Source of the DNA: Protostelium mycophagum
Lineage: Eukaryota > Evosea > Variosea > Protosteliida > Protosteliaceae
Length of the DNA stretch: 23,437 nucleotides
Direction: 5' to 3'
NCBI GenBank assembly: GCA_002081555.1
Contig: MZNV01002492.1
Location: 1 to 23,437 of the forward strand
The notes under the pieces are model-generated. The model saw nothing but the letters and a program-made list of their open reading frames with translations. It made no database searches and was not told the origin of the DNA. The position numbers and the translations under genes were made by a program. The stretch's first letter is position 1; each line of letters begins with the position of its first letter. Of this stretch, positions 9,201 through 19,516 are shown one piece after another.

Positions 9201-12200
9201 GCAGCAGTTGTAGACGAGCCGAAGATGCTAGGTTTAGCATCTTTGTTTTCTTTTGGGGCAGGAATGGTGCCAAAAGCGTTGGCGGAAAAGGAAAAGCTAG
9301 TGTTGCCAAAGGCTGGGCCTGAAGATTTCAGAAAAAATTCTGAGATTGTTCTGTGAATACTCACCGGAGTTTGCGGGCTTGGTTTCTGCGGGTTTATCCG
9401 TTGCGGCTGTCGCTGCAGCTTTCTCCTCCTTTTTGGGCACGTCCTCTTTAGGCGTTGTAGATGCTGGTTTTTCTTCGGGTTTTTTGTCTTCTGTTTTGGC
9501 GGGAACTGTTGTCTTGTCATCTTCCTTCTTCTCTTGTTCTTCTCCAAAACCAAATGCAAAAGTCATGGGTTTGTCAAAATTGAACGCCGTTGTAGATGGT
9601 TTGTACACAGGAGGTGGTCCTGAGAACATAGATGGTGCGGGAGATGCTGCCGCTGAGAAGCTGAATTTAAACTGCGGTAATGCGTTCGCTGCTGTGCAAT
9701 GTAAATTTCGACGAAATTCCAGATTTACGAACCTTTCTCCTCCTTGGGAGCGTTGAACGTAGTGGAGCTGGAAGTGGCCCATTTTGATTCGAATTTGGGC
9801 TTTGGCACAAGAGTTGGGTCTAGTCCGGCCAGAGAGAAGGAGAATGGCTTGTGCTCCTCCTTGGGGGGTTCCTCTTCTGCGTCGACGTCTTCTTCAGCGT
9901 CGACATCTTCTTCAGCGTCGACATCTTCTTCAACGTCGACGTCTTCTTCGGGGTTGACGTCATCTGAGGCGAAGTCTCCGTCCTCTTGGTGGTCTGAACA
10001 GTTCACTTTTGGAAAAAACTTGACGAACTCACCTTGGTTCTCGTAATCCTCATAGTACTCGCCTTCCTCACCTTCCTCACCTTCTGTGAAATTTCAGTGG
10101 AATTTGAAAATACAATGAAACTTCCGGATTTTTTGACATGGATTACCTTCGTAGTCTTGGTGATCCTCTCCGTCTCCATCTTCGTCTGGATATTCATCGT
10201 GATCTTCTGGATACTCTTCTCCTTCCTCATCTTCCGGATGTTCCTCATTTGAATTCTCACTATCGTAATCCTTCTTCGTTGTAGATGTAGCTGTCAAATG
10301 TTACGATGTCATATTGTCATATCATATTTACATTTCTGTCCGAATATTGAAGGTTGTCCGGTGGGGGTTTGGTTAAAGGCTGAAGCTACGTTTCCAAAAA
10401 GACTGCTCGTTGTAGATTGTCCAAAACCACCAGCGGTGCTCTGTCCGAACGCATTCGCGCCAAAAGCGAAAGGTTTATCCTCTGTCTTCTTGGCTTCCGT
10501 TGTAGATGGCTTGTCGAATACCGATCCGGATGGTTTGGCGCCAAAAACATTGCCCGAAGGTAAGGCCGATGATAAGTTTGGCGCACCACCCCAAACCGAA
10601 GCGGTAGATGCCCCAGAAGAGGTACCAAAGCTAAAGATGGCTGATGTGGGCTTGGATTCTGTGGGTGTTTTGTTTGCAGGTTGTTCTTGACCGAAAGGTG
10701 CTTTATTGCCAAAGACAGAGCCACTCGTTGTAGATGCACCAAACCCGGAGGGTGCACTTCCAAAGATGGAGGGTCCAGTTGTAGATGCACCAAATGCAGA
10801 AGGTGCGCTTCCGAAGATGGACGATCCCGTTGTAGATGAGCCAAATGCGGAGGGTGCACTTCCAAAAATAGAAGCTCCAGTGCTAGATGCACCAAAAGCA
10901 GAGGAGACATTTCCGAAAAGAGAAGGGGCGGTTGTAGATTGCGTCTGGGATTTTCCAAAAATAGAACCACCGGTATCTACCTTTGAAAAAATGGATGGAC
11001 TCGTTGTAGACGAACCAAAGGGTGTGGCAGTGCTTCCAAATATGGAGCCGGGTGGTTTGACTGCGGTAGTTGTAGATGACTTCTCTTCTGTCTTGGCCTC
11101 CTCTTTCGGTTTGACCTCTTTAGGTTTGACCTCCTCTTTAGGTTTGGGGGCCTCCTCTTTAGGTTTGACCTCCTCTTTGGGTTTTGCCTCTTCCTTAGTT
11201 TTGACCTCCTCTTTGGGTTTGACCTCCTCTTTAGGTTTGACCTCCTCTTTGGGTTTTGCCTCTTCCTTAGGTTTGACCTCCTCTTTCGGTTTGACCTCTT
11301 CCTTAGGGGATTTGATTGCAGGTGATCCAAAATTAGCAAATTTGGTGTCGAGTGTGCTTGATGTAGATGGCGCATTTGTGAAGGAGAAGGATGGTGTTGT
11401 ACCCGTACCAAAAGGAGTTGTAGATGAGCCAAAGCCGGGGGTGCTGGTTGTAGAGGGAGTACTACTGAATGAAAACATAGGAGATGAGGATGTGCCAAAT
11501 AATGGCTTTGTAGTGCTCGTGCTTGTTGAAGAAGGTATGCTGCTAAATGAAAAGGTTGGGGCTGAAGAAGCAAAGCTTGGTGTTGTAGATGGCGTGGATG
11601 CTGCAGAACTGCCAAAAGATGGTGTTGTAGATGTACCAAAGAATGGCTTTGTGGTGGTTGTGCTTGTTGAAGAAGGTGCGCTGCCAAACGAAAAGGTGGG
11701 GGCTGATGAACCAAAGCTTGGTGTTGTAGATGGCGCAGAGGCTGCAGAACTGCCAAAAGATGGCGTTGTAGATGATCCAAAAGAGGATCCAAATCCTGGT
11801 GTTGTAGATGATCCCATCGTGAAGGAAAAGTTGGGTGTACTTCCACCAAAAGAAGGTGTTGTAGATGAGCTCTTCGCAGGTGTAGATGCAGCTGGGGTGG
11901 TACCAAAGGGGTTGACCATGCTGTTTCTACGCTTGGATTTTTCTCCGTCTTTCTGTTCATCTCGCTCAGTTTCGGCGGGAACAGACGGGGGGGCGGAGAA
12001 GGGGGAAGGTGACCCAAAGGTGGAGGTGCTGAAGGAAAAGGGCTTTGGCGCTTCCGCTGGTGTACTCGTTGTAGAGGGAACACTGCTGAAAGAAAATCCG
12101 GGGGCTGATGACGAACCGCCAAAGCTTGGTGTTGTAGATGGTGCAGAGGCTCCAAAACTTCCAAAAGGTGTTGTAGAGGTACTGAAAGAAGGCAACGCAG

Positions 12201-15200
12201 CTGAAGCGAAAGATGGTGTAGATGTACCAAATGGCTTCAAAGGTGTTGTAGATGTACCAAAACCTGATGTACCCAAAGATGGAGTTGTGCTTGAGGTTGG
12301 TGTTGCAGATGATCCAAAAGGTGTTGTAGATGTGCCAAAGGGTGTACCAAAAGGTGTTGAAGCACCAAAACCTACAGAGCTTGTTGCAGATGTGCCAAAA
12401 GGTGTTGTAGATGTGCCAAAGGGTGCAGATGTACCAAGTGGTGTGGATGGGGCAACATCCTTTGGTTTGGCGCCAAGATCGGGATTTCCCAGGGGAGTTC
12501 CAAAGGTGAGAGGTTTGGGTGTCTCTTCTGCTTTTGAGGGTGTTTGCACAGACTTGGCATTCTACAACGATTCAGTAAAAGAGTGATTATACCCAAACGA
12601 TTACAGTTGTTCACAATCAACATTTTAAAGAAATAAAAATCACCTCTTCCACAAGAGCGTCGAAAGTCTGGTCAAAAGCCAACTGCAACTGCTTCGATTT
12701 TTGCGTGGGGTCTTGGTATGGTGTCCCCGTTGTAGACGGGGTCCTGTTGGCCTTTCGGCCTGACATGGAAGTTAGAGAGATATCCATGTTGGAGACCTTC
12801 ATTTGGGGTGTGATGGGGACTGTTTGGGTCAGAAATGTTGTCCCGTTAAGCTAACGAGGAATAACCGGTAATGAGCGTGATCTGTTTGGTAATTTGAAGC
12901 GCGGCTTTGTTGCAGTGTTGGCCTGCTACAAACAAAATATTGAAGGTTTTCATTGTTTTTTTGTGAAAATTCACCTCTGGCTTGGGATCTCGGTGCCTCC
13001 TTCAAGGGAAGTTCTGGCCTGGTGTCGGGGTTCACCTCGGGTGTGAACTTTCTATCTACAACTCGCCTCTTGTCTGGTGTCACCTCGATGCGACGGCCAA
13101 ACCCGGAGGAGGCCATAGTTATGGCAGTGGGTGGCGTCTACAACGAGTCAGAAAATTTTCATTTTCCAGGAAAATCTCTTACGGAGGGAGGGGGCTTCTT
13201 GTTCAAAAGGTCGTAGAGTGTCTTGAGGCGGTCCTCTATCTCACGTGTCTACAACGGTCAGAAATTTCGATGAATTTTCGTCGACTTTTCACCCTTTCTA
13301 ATTTCTCCAAGAGGGTGATGAGAGACTTGGTCATGTCAGCGCTCAGTCTCGAGAAAGTTCTGAGGTCATCCAACAGGCTGTTAACGGTCATTTTTCAAAC
13401 TAAATTGGCGGGAAACTCACTCTGCCATGTGGCTCGGTGCTAACGGCTGTTCTGCAGACTCTTCTTGTCTGTAGGGCTCCTTACTGCTGACTACATCATT
13501 GTAGAAGAACAGAGATGTCCAGAATTTCTGTGGCATGTCTCTTCTGTTGCCCTTTTCGTCAAGTGATTTCAGCAAGAGGTAAATCTGCCGTTTTTAGTTC
13601 GTCCTTCTGATGAGAATGGTCTATTGCAATAAACGACTGCCACAGAAGGTTTTCCTGCAGTGGAAAAATGTCTGCCAGTCACAGACAAGATGACTATTAT
13701 GGTTCGCATGGGCTCATCTTAGTATTGTGCACAATATGTTTTTGGTTGCACCACGATAAAAATCGAATAAGTGCTCTACCTGTGTGTCGGTGACAGTTGG
13801 TCCTCCAATCTGGTGGTAGAGCTTTCGCTTTGTGAGTTCAACTCGAGAGAATCCCTGGAATAACTCGGAAGCCCAAAAGCACAGGACATCAGGGCGGGAG
13901 ATCTCCACCCCCCACCATCTACAACGAGCCGCTAGGCTGGGTCCGTCGATGTTCTACAACAGTGAGGATGATGTACACTTTGGGAGAATTTCCAGAATTG
14001 ACTCGTTGTAGACGCTCACCTTGCCTGGACCAGGAGTGATCAAAAATAAATCGTTCTTTTGTAGACCAATCAAAACACCCTCCTTGTCTTTAAGTCTTAT
14101 GTTCATGGAACATCTCTTGACCCAGGGAGGGAGGACGGGGGGTCTGGGGAGAGTGACGTCATTCCCGCCTCTGTAGTAGCATAACTTGGCCTGCTCCGAA
14201 TAACGCTGAGCGAGGCGGTAAGCTACCGAAGGTTCGACACGGTCTGAAAAGGTGGAAATTTCTGTGAAATCTCAGTTTAAAATATAGAAGAAAGATAACA
14301 AAAAATAATTGAGACTCACTTGAACAAGATTCTTGAAGCAAGGCGAGCGCGTCTTCACGGGACATACCGTTGCTGTTGCCTTCGAGACGGTATAATAAAG
14401 CACCGTAGTGGCCCTTCAGAATTTCTCTGTATATCTACAACCAGTCAAAAACTTGTCACATCTACAACGAAAATCTCCGGACATATCTACAATGAGATTT
14501 TTTGGTCAAGTTTAGAAAAATTTGTTGTGTAAATTAACGTATCGGACTTTGCGGTAACTACCGGGTGATGTGCTTTATAAGCCAATTCAAATATATGTAT
14601 ACCTCTGTCGCCGTTAAAATCAATTTCGATCTCTTCAACGCGTTGTTCTCTTGCTCATTCGAGGAACTCTCTGCTGATTCGGTCAAACCATTCGCCTTCA
14701 GGGTTGACCTGGCGTAGTCTTCCGCGTAGTTCAAATCGTCATCGAAGTTTCCCGCCCTGCGGAAATCTTCTAATGTTGGTCTATATGGATCAGTCATGGT
14801 ATACATTATCAAAACTATGCCCGTTTTCCAAACTAACATTTTATAATGCCTGCCATAACAAATGACTTGTGCAATAAAACCTCCACAAAATCACGATTTC
14901 ATCTATCCATTATAAAAAATGACTCACTTTTCCCAGGCACTTTTCAATATCCTATCGGCACAGCGGAATGTGCTGCTCAGAAGAGAAGATGTGTCCACAG
15001 CAATCATCTCTTCCACCTCACTGTTTCTATCCCTCAGCAGCTGCGGCCAGAACCCTTTCAACGTGTTGTGACAGGCCTCTTGCCATTTTGGTTGGTCTTC
15101 GAAATCTCTGTTGTAATTGTGATGGTAACGTATGGCGCTGTAGATGGTCATCTTGGGAATTACTAGGAATACGCATGGAGAAGTAAGACATCTTAACGAT

Positions 15201-16714
15201 TTGGACAGATACGTAGATTTTTGTGTGGTTGAACTGGTGCGATACACTTGTTTTTAATCATTTATTATTTGCGCAGAGAAGAACAAGCTTAAAATAGGTT
15301 TCAATTGTGTCATATTGTGAATGCAGCGGAGCTAATGTACACCCCAATTCTGGTACTGTTTTGGCCGTTTGGCAATCCGAAAAAGCATTGTGAACTTTGT
15401 AAATGACTCACTCTGCGGGAGAGCCTGTCCTTGATAACCGTTGTAGATAGTGGATGTGGAATCGGAGCAACTTGATCGGGTCATTCGCCAGATGGTTCTG
15501 GTATAATTCTTCGATGTTCTCGGACTTGGCTGAACTTATTCAATTTTTTTAATCATTTTATAAAGCGAGAATGAAGCACTCGGAATTTATATTGCAGACC
15601 AAAAATGAAATATAATATTTGAATAAATTATACTCAGAACTACAACTCACCACTATCCTCGAGAATTTCCATGTGAAGAATTAAAACGTCCGCTTCCATA
15701 TTTCTATCTCGATTAATATCAGGGTTCCTCAGTATGCTAAAGAAAGTCAGTCACCTTCACTTTTTATAGTTGGATTTTGAAGGTGCTCCGTTTTGCTGAC
15801 ACCACCGCAGCTGCAATAGACATCTGGTCGTTGCATACATTGCAAGCGGGGCCAAAAACAACTCGATTGTTTCTTTCTGATTTGCAGAAAGAATGTCATT
15901 GAACCAAAAAGTACTTACGAATCGACCTTTTCTCCAGCTCTGACTGCGTATTCCTGAGATATCATCAGTCAACATAGTGCGACAAAATGTCAAAGAAGAG
16001 ACGTTGTAGAAGCGATTCGGAACTTGAAAGGAAGAGAAAAACAAACATGGCTGAGGTCTTCGTCTTGCGTGGTCTTGTGTAATTCAAAAAAGACTCTTGC
16101 CAATCTCAGTGCTGCTTCCAAATTGGTCGGATCATAATCTTGTGCCCTGCGTATCGATCAGTCCAATCAATTATTTTTTGTCATTTAATGCTCAAAGATG
16201 TTTTCATGTTGTCGTGAGACTTGTGGCTCCTCAAGATTCGCCGAATGAGAAATGATCGATCACCTCTGCAGGCGTTCTGAATACTCAATCTTATCGTCCC
16301 TCTTCTGCGAAATGTTGGCCAAAATCAGATAGGCCTCAGACATAGAACGGCTGTGTCCGAAATGACCGCGTTCTTGCTCGCCTGCCGATGCCAAGAATTG
16401 ATTCAGCGCGATCTCTGCCTGATCATATTCTTCGTTTTGGTAGTGCAGCATGGCAGCTTTGAAAAATGTTCCAGAACTCTGAGATAAACATCAGGATGAA
16501 GTCCATAAAACAATTCTCAAAAATACTTGAAGATCACAAGATCTTGTGTAAAATTATTTCTTACCACTTTGGAATCATGCGATTGAAGGATCCTCCTCTG
16601 TCCATAAGCCGCCGCCAAGATTGCTTCACCAGGAGTGGGAGGAGGTGTGTGATAAGACTTTTTATTAGGAGTAGAGACACCCCTTACAGGTGTGCGGTAG
16701 TTTGGGGTGCTCAT
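6254..16714 (-). CDS. giant FG-nucleoporin, Nup358/RanBP2-like N-terminus with C-terminal RanBP2-type zinc fingers
   Basis: A 32-exon model from ATG 16714 to TAA 6254-6256, all phases matching, 2,566 aa. Exon 5' starts: 16714, 16478, 16146, 15953, 15736, 15529, 15246, 15151, 14780, 14434, 14243, 13953, 13584, 13377, 13248, 13137, 12925, 12819, 12561, 10290, 10083, 9993, 9691, 9318, 8724, 8212, 7744, 7571, 7247, 6863, 6695, 6387. Residues 1-790 are helical/TPR-like; TFFKAAMLHYQNEEYDQAEI and ILKGHYGALLYRLEG recall human RanBP2 FYFAKLYYEAKEYDLAKKY and MKGHFYMHAGSLLLKMG. A coiled segment (SLITLLEKLERTREIEDRLK) follows. The rest is dozens of FG motifs with Lys/Glu and acidic tracts, then two W-x-C-x2-C-x10-C-x2-C fingers. 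It should line the nuclear pore and bind transport receptors; the fingers may bind Ran. I see no Ran-binding or cyclophilin domain. AATAAA overlaps the stop. An open 5' extension to an ATG at 17004 (exons 17004-16832 and from 16796) is possible. Confidence 0.85.
6339..6985 (-). repeat. tandem duplication of the zinc-finger exon block
   Basis: The DNA at about 6340-6386 and 6434-6479 recurs almost unchanged at 6816-6862 and 6938-6984. Each copy codes for GGFTFTGSASS, an intron, then KKKPGPDEWECEVCEGFNNN. The two introns between the duplicated exon pieces (6388-6428 and 6864-6934) have diverged in length and sequence while the exons stayed nearly identical. Confidence 0.85.
8398..8524 (-). repeat. 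42-bp coding tandem repeat, about 3 copies
   Basis: Within the nucleoporin exon 8724-8325. It encodes three 14-residue units of the type AKPETTDTKSDTTE, followed by a decayed partial unit. Unlike the surrounding FG segments this is a charged spacer. Confidence 0.8.
8752..8823 (-). tRNA. tRNA-Gln (anticodon UUG), nested in a nucleoporin intron
   Basis: A 72-nt cloverleaf. The acceptor strands GGTTCTA/TAGGACC pair, the anticodon stem GCAGG/CCTGC encloses loop TTTTGAC (anticodon TTG), and the T arm carries GGTTCGAACC. A run of seven T follows the 3' end. The gene lies inside the 145-nt intron 8869-8725 of the nucleoporin gene, on the same strand, and takes up half of it. It is identical over all 72 nt to the copy at 23011-23082. 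Confidence 0.97.
9871..9950 (-). repeat. 18-bp coding tandem repeat (acidic EEDVDA)
   Basis: About four 18-bp units encode EEDVDV/EEDVDA in the acidic spacer of the nucleoporin. Two neighbouring small exons (10290-10147, 10083-10033) are also nearly pure Glu/Asp/Tyr, so about 150 residues form one acidic block between the FG regions. Confidence 0.8.
10332..14461. repeat. region richest in the TCTACAAC / GTTGTAGA octamer
   Basis: The octamer recurs dozens of times in this block. In nucleoporin exons the sense strand carries TCT ACA AC as Ser-Thr-Thr. In introns the opposite orientation often abuts the 3' splice site, for example at 12562-12568, 13138-13144, 13249-13255 and 14435-14441. Further copies occur elsewhere in the window. 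Confidence 0.7.
11098..11308 (-). repeat. 18-bp coding tandem repeat (PKEEVK/PKEEAK)
   Basis: About a dozen six-residue units of the form KPKEEV or KPKEEA in the largest nucleoporin exon. They form a highly charged spacer between two FG-rich halves. Occasional units are shortened or changed (KTKEE, APKPKEE). Confidence 0.85.
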
Positions 16715-17099
16715 CCCTGATGTATTTGTATGATCGCCCAATGATGTGTCTCTTTGTAGTTCGCCAAACAAAATCCGGAAGGCGCCAAAATTTTTCCTTG
16801 ATTTTGCTGGACAAAAGCCTCAAGAATGGACCAGCCGGGCGTATGAGATTTTTGAGTTAAATCAGCATAGTCAATGAAGTCTTTCACCTTCTTATTCACA
16901 GTGAGTTCTGCGAGGAAAATGGCCTGAACAACAATGCGAACCAATATCCGACCTCTGTATATCCTGCACACTCTCGATACCAAGGCAAATGCAATTCCAA
17001 GCATTGTTTGCTCCTGCGGCTGAGGTTTCCGCCCGAGTTGTAGTCTGTCCCTTTTTTCTGTGTTTGGCTTTTGTGTGTAACAGATTTACAAATACGAAC
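16715..17099. promoter_or_regulatory. divergent upstream region between nucleoporin and USP genes
   Basis: It separates the conservative nucleoporin start (16714, minus) from the USP start (17100, plus). On the minus strand an open stretch from ATG 17004 can be joined through a 35-nt intron (16831-16797) in phase to the nucleoporin frame, adding 85 aa. If that is real, the shared promoter is only 95 bp. No TATA-like element stands out. Confidence 0.4.
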
Positions 17100-17685
17100 A
17101 TGAAGTACCTCCTCTGTTACCACGGCACGCCCTCTTCTGACCACGCTATCCAAGATTTAGTCAAGGTATTGGCAGCTGATCCTGATCCAATTATAATTGT
17201 TTGGGTTGGCTACAAGGTAGGATTGATCGTAACTACGTTGTTTATAAAATCTAATATAGCATAGATAGAACTACCGGGCACATTGATACCTGAAATGGTG
17301 ACCTCTGGTGAACACATTCACGATTACAAGAACAATCCAGATGATTTGAAAAGAGAAGCAAGTGATTTAGCACAATCTTGCGTGAAGAAGCTGATCCATC
17401 ACAATGTATGTTCAATTCTTCCTCTCTTTATCTGATACGATCAGGTGGCAGAAGACAAAATCAAAGTGGTCTTAGAGGCAACCGCTGACACTGCTCACAG
17501 GATCGTGGAATTTGCAAAAGATAATGATGTGGACACTATCGCTTTGGGAAGTCATGAACTCAACTTTTTAGAGAAGTATGTGAGAGAAGAAGGAGGAAAT
17601 GATTGACATGAACAGGTATTTCCTTGGATCCATCAGTGAGACAGTCTCTAAGAACGCCAAATGCACCGTACTCCTCTGTAAATAA
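17100..17685 (+). CDS. universal stress protein (UspA family)
   Basis: Four exons: 17100-17216, 17265-17405, 17445-17575, 17616-17685; introns 39-48 nt, product 152 aa. It begins MKYLLCYHGTPSSDHAIQDL, the first strand and helix of the Usp fold. The end carries DTIALGSHELNFLEKYFLGS and SISETVSKNAKCTVLL, corresponding to the family's conserved G-x2-G-x(9)-G(S/T) region and closing strand; here the first glycines read GSHELNF rather than GSRGRG. Nucleotide binding is therefore uncertain. These small cytosolic proteins act in stress responses, usually as dimers. It is a single-domain protein of normal length. AATAAA at 17684-17689 overlaps the stop. Confidence 0.9.
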
Positions 17686-17689
17686 TAAA
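17684..17689 (+). promoter_or_regulatory. poly(A) signal AATAAA of the USP gene
   Basis: AATAAA begins at the last two bases of the TAA stop codon (17683-17685). Confidence 0.5.
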
Positions 17690-17967
17690 AATGAGCACTG
17701 TACTTCTAGTTCTCTTAATTTGCTTTTTTGTCTTCTTCATCCCTCTTGTCATTGCGATGCGAGATTGTGCCGTACATTGTACGTCATACCTTTGCATAAT
17801 GAGTGGAGAGCTGGATGCCTCCAGCAAAAAAATGTTGTTGATCAGCAAGTCCACATTGGAGAAGATGTTCTGAACAATCTTCATTATGAGGTTGTGTTCA
17901 TGCATGGTGACAATCAGATATGAGAGAGACCAGGCACATCATCATGGACTTGAACAAAAACAAACGT
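17690..17967. other. convergent intergenic region (USP and Pth 3' ends)
   Basis: About 280 bp between two converging genes. A 60-codon plus-strand frame with a hydrophobic start (MSTVLLVLLICFFVFFIPL) opens at 17691, only 5 nt past the USP stop. I think it reflects a pyrimidine-rich tract. No tRNA or repeat is seen. Confidence 0.5.
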
Positions 17968-19319
17968 TCACGATTCTATTTTGGCCTCTGACTTGTCTTG
18001 CTTTGCTGCTTCTTCTGCCGCTTTCAGTTTGTCTTCTGCATCTTTTTGCTCCTGCCACAGCCTCGCCCCTTCCCTCTTAATTCTGTCCTGCTCTATCCTT
18101 TTCTTTTTGAGCTGGTCCTTCTCGTATTCGGTGTGACTCTGAAGTATTCAGATTTATTTCATCTGTCGACAAGCATGGACACGCACAAATGATCATGGAT
18201 CATTGTGATGATGCACAAAAGTAGACTCGAGTGAAATGCTGTTTATTTTGAAGATTGACCAATACAGATATAAAGAACAACGCATATATCAAGCAACTAC
18301 AGCTCATGCACCAGCCTCAGTAATAGGCAGCAGGTCACTCACCTTATTAAATTCGTTCATTGACGGCTTCAGACCCTTCTCTAGGATGGACTCGACGCAA
18401 GCTACAGCTCTGTCTATTGTACTCTGCAGCAGCTCCTGTATATACAGTCAGAGTCTGACACAACACAGGGCTCGTCTACAATTTGCTGTCCGCATTACAC
18501 GATTTGTCGACAACTACAACTAGCCACTTGTTTCAGTTACGTACCTTCTCATCTCCGTGGAAAGGCTTGAGGACATGCGAATGGATGTTGACTTGAAATC
18601 GTGTGTCCAGAGGCGCAATGCCGACACGCAGCCGAATAAATTTCGCAGAGGCGCCCAACTGTTCGATCACATTCTGAACGCCGTTTTGCCCTCCACTGCT
18701 GCCGTTGTTCTAAAAAATAGTGTTAAAATTCGTGTCTTTGATTGACCAAATTTACTTTACATTTTTATCCGAAATGATGCACATTATCATGATTATTTGC
18801 ATAATATAAGTAGACTTTTAAATGGAATGTTACAATTTACAAAGAGAGACATTTTCTGCGATCATGAACAAATTGAAAGCATTGTTTTTCAACATGATTT
18901 CAAGTTGGCATTAAAGAGATCACCTTAATACGAAGAGTTCCAAGAGGCAGATTTATATCATCATAGATGACGATGTTCTGTTCCTTTGGTATTTTGTTCA
19001 TGCCCACGACAGCACGGACAGAGCCACCTGATAAATTCATGAAGGATTGTGGCTGTCTTGATCAGTTGTAATTACAACAAGATGACTCACTTTGGCCACC
19101 CAGATCATCAAGTCTTTGAATTTCCATCTTGCCAACTCTGCATTGCACTTCTTCTCTCCAAAATGAAGACCATGTTTTGATGCCAGACGGTCCAACACCA
19201 TAAATCCCACATTATGTCTGGTATTTTTGTATTTATCACCAGGATTACCAAGCCCAAAAATTCCATATCTTTGATGATCAGCCTATTTATTTTCGAGTCG
19301 TTCTGTACCTCAATTTCAT
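17968..19319 (-). CDS. peptidyl-tRNA hydrolase, bacterial-type Pth1 family
   Basis: Six exons: 19319-19309, 19268-19091, 19052-18924, 18709-18545, 18435-18343, 18138-17968; 248 aa, phases match. It frees tRNA from peptidyl-tRNAs released by stalled ribosomes. The N-terminus [20 protein letters not shown] continues [10 protein letters not shown], the Pth signature with its catalytic His (E. coli His20) and Asn (Asn10). [12 protein letters not shown] matches the Asn68 loop and [17 protein letters not shown] supplies the catalytic Asp (Asp93). The usual GGHNG reads GGQNG, so the His next to Asn114 is replaced by Gln. After the domain ends (NEFNK) a Lys/Glu-rich, probably coiled-coil tail of about 56 aa is added by the last exon; the 204-nt intron before it contains an AATAAA, so a tailless form may exist. 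No clear mitochondrial targeting peptide is seen. It is divergent from the PL8 gene. Confidence 0.9.
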
Positions 19320-19516
19320 CCCCACGATCTCATCTGAATTATTCCTTTTAAAAGATAATTGATACGTGTGCCCAGCAGATGTGCTCTGCAGCAGACATTG
19401 CCACCGTAACATGATGTCGTTGTGATGTGATGTCACAAAAATTCGGGTTCGAGTGCCAACAGCGGTTCTGGCTCTCAGACAAACAAAGCCGCCCGACAGA
19501 AGTCAGACGTGCAAGG
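19320..19516. promoter_or_regulatory. divergent promoter region between Pth and PL8 lyase genes
   Basis: The 197 bp between two opposite start codons must hold both 5' ends. I see no certain TATA box or repeated operator. Confidence 0.45.

Noticed and set aside
8657-9559. minus-strand 300-codon frame read straight through the tRNA-Gln
   Set aside because: Read-through of the intron 8869-8725. The donor GTGAG and acceptor TTTTTCAG give a phase-0 join, and the tRNA itself is non-coding.
11098-11308. regular 18-bp repeats considered as a CRISPR-like or satellite array
   Set aside because: Units are contiguous without spacers and read as PKEEVK in the frame of a large exon; they are coding microsatellite-type repeats.
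10706-12586. 626-codon open frame on the plus strand
   Set aside because: It is antisense to the FG-repeat exon. Repeated codons such as TCT ACA AC and CCA AAA give a stop-free complementary strand. The product is a low-complexity mirror of the repeats, and the minus strand has the FG motifs, splice sites and domain order.
17691-17873. 60-codon plus-strand frame with hydrophobic start
   Set aside because: It begins 5 nt after the USP stop inside its poly(A) signal region. The hydrophobicity comes from a T-rich tract and there is no independent promoter or homologue that I know.
18139-18342. 204-nt Pth intron considered as a box C/D snoRNA host
   Set aside because: C-like (GTGATGA) and D-like (CTGA) strings occur, but on opposite strands and without terminal-stem pairing.
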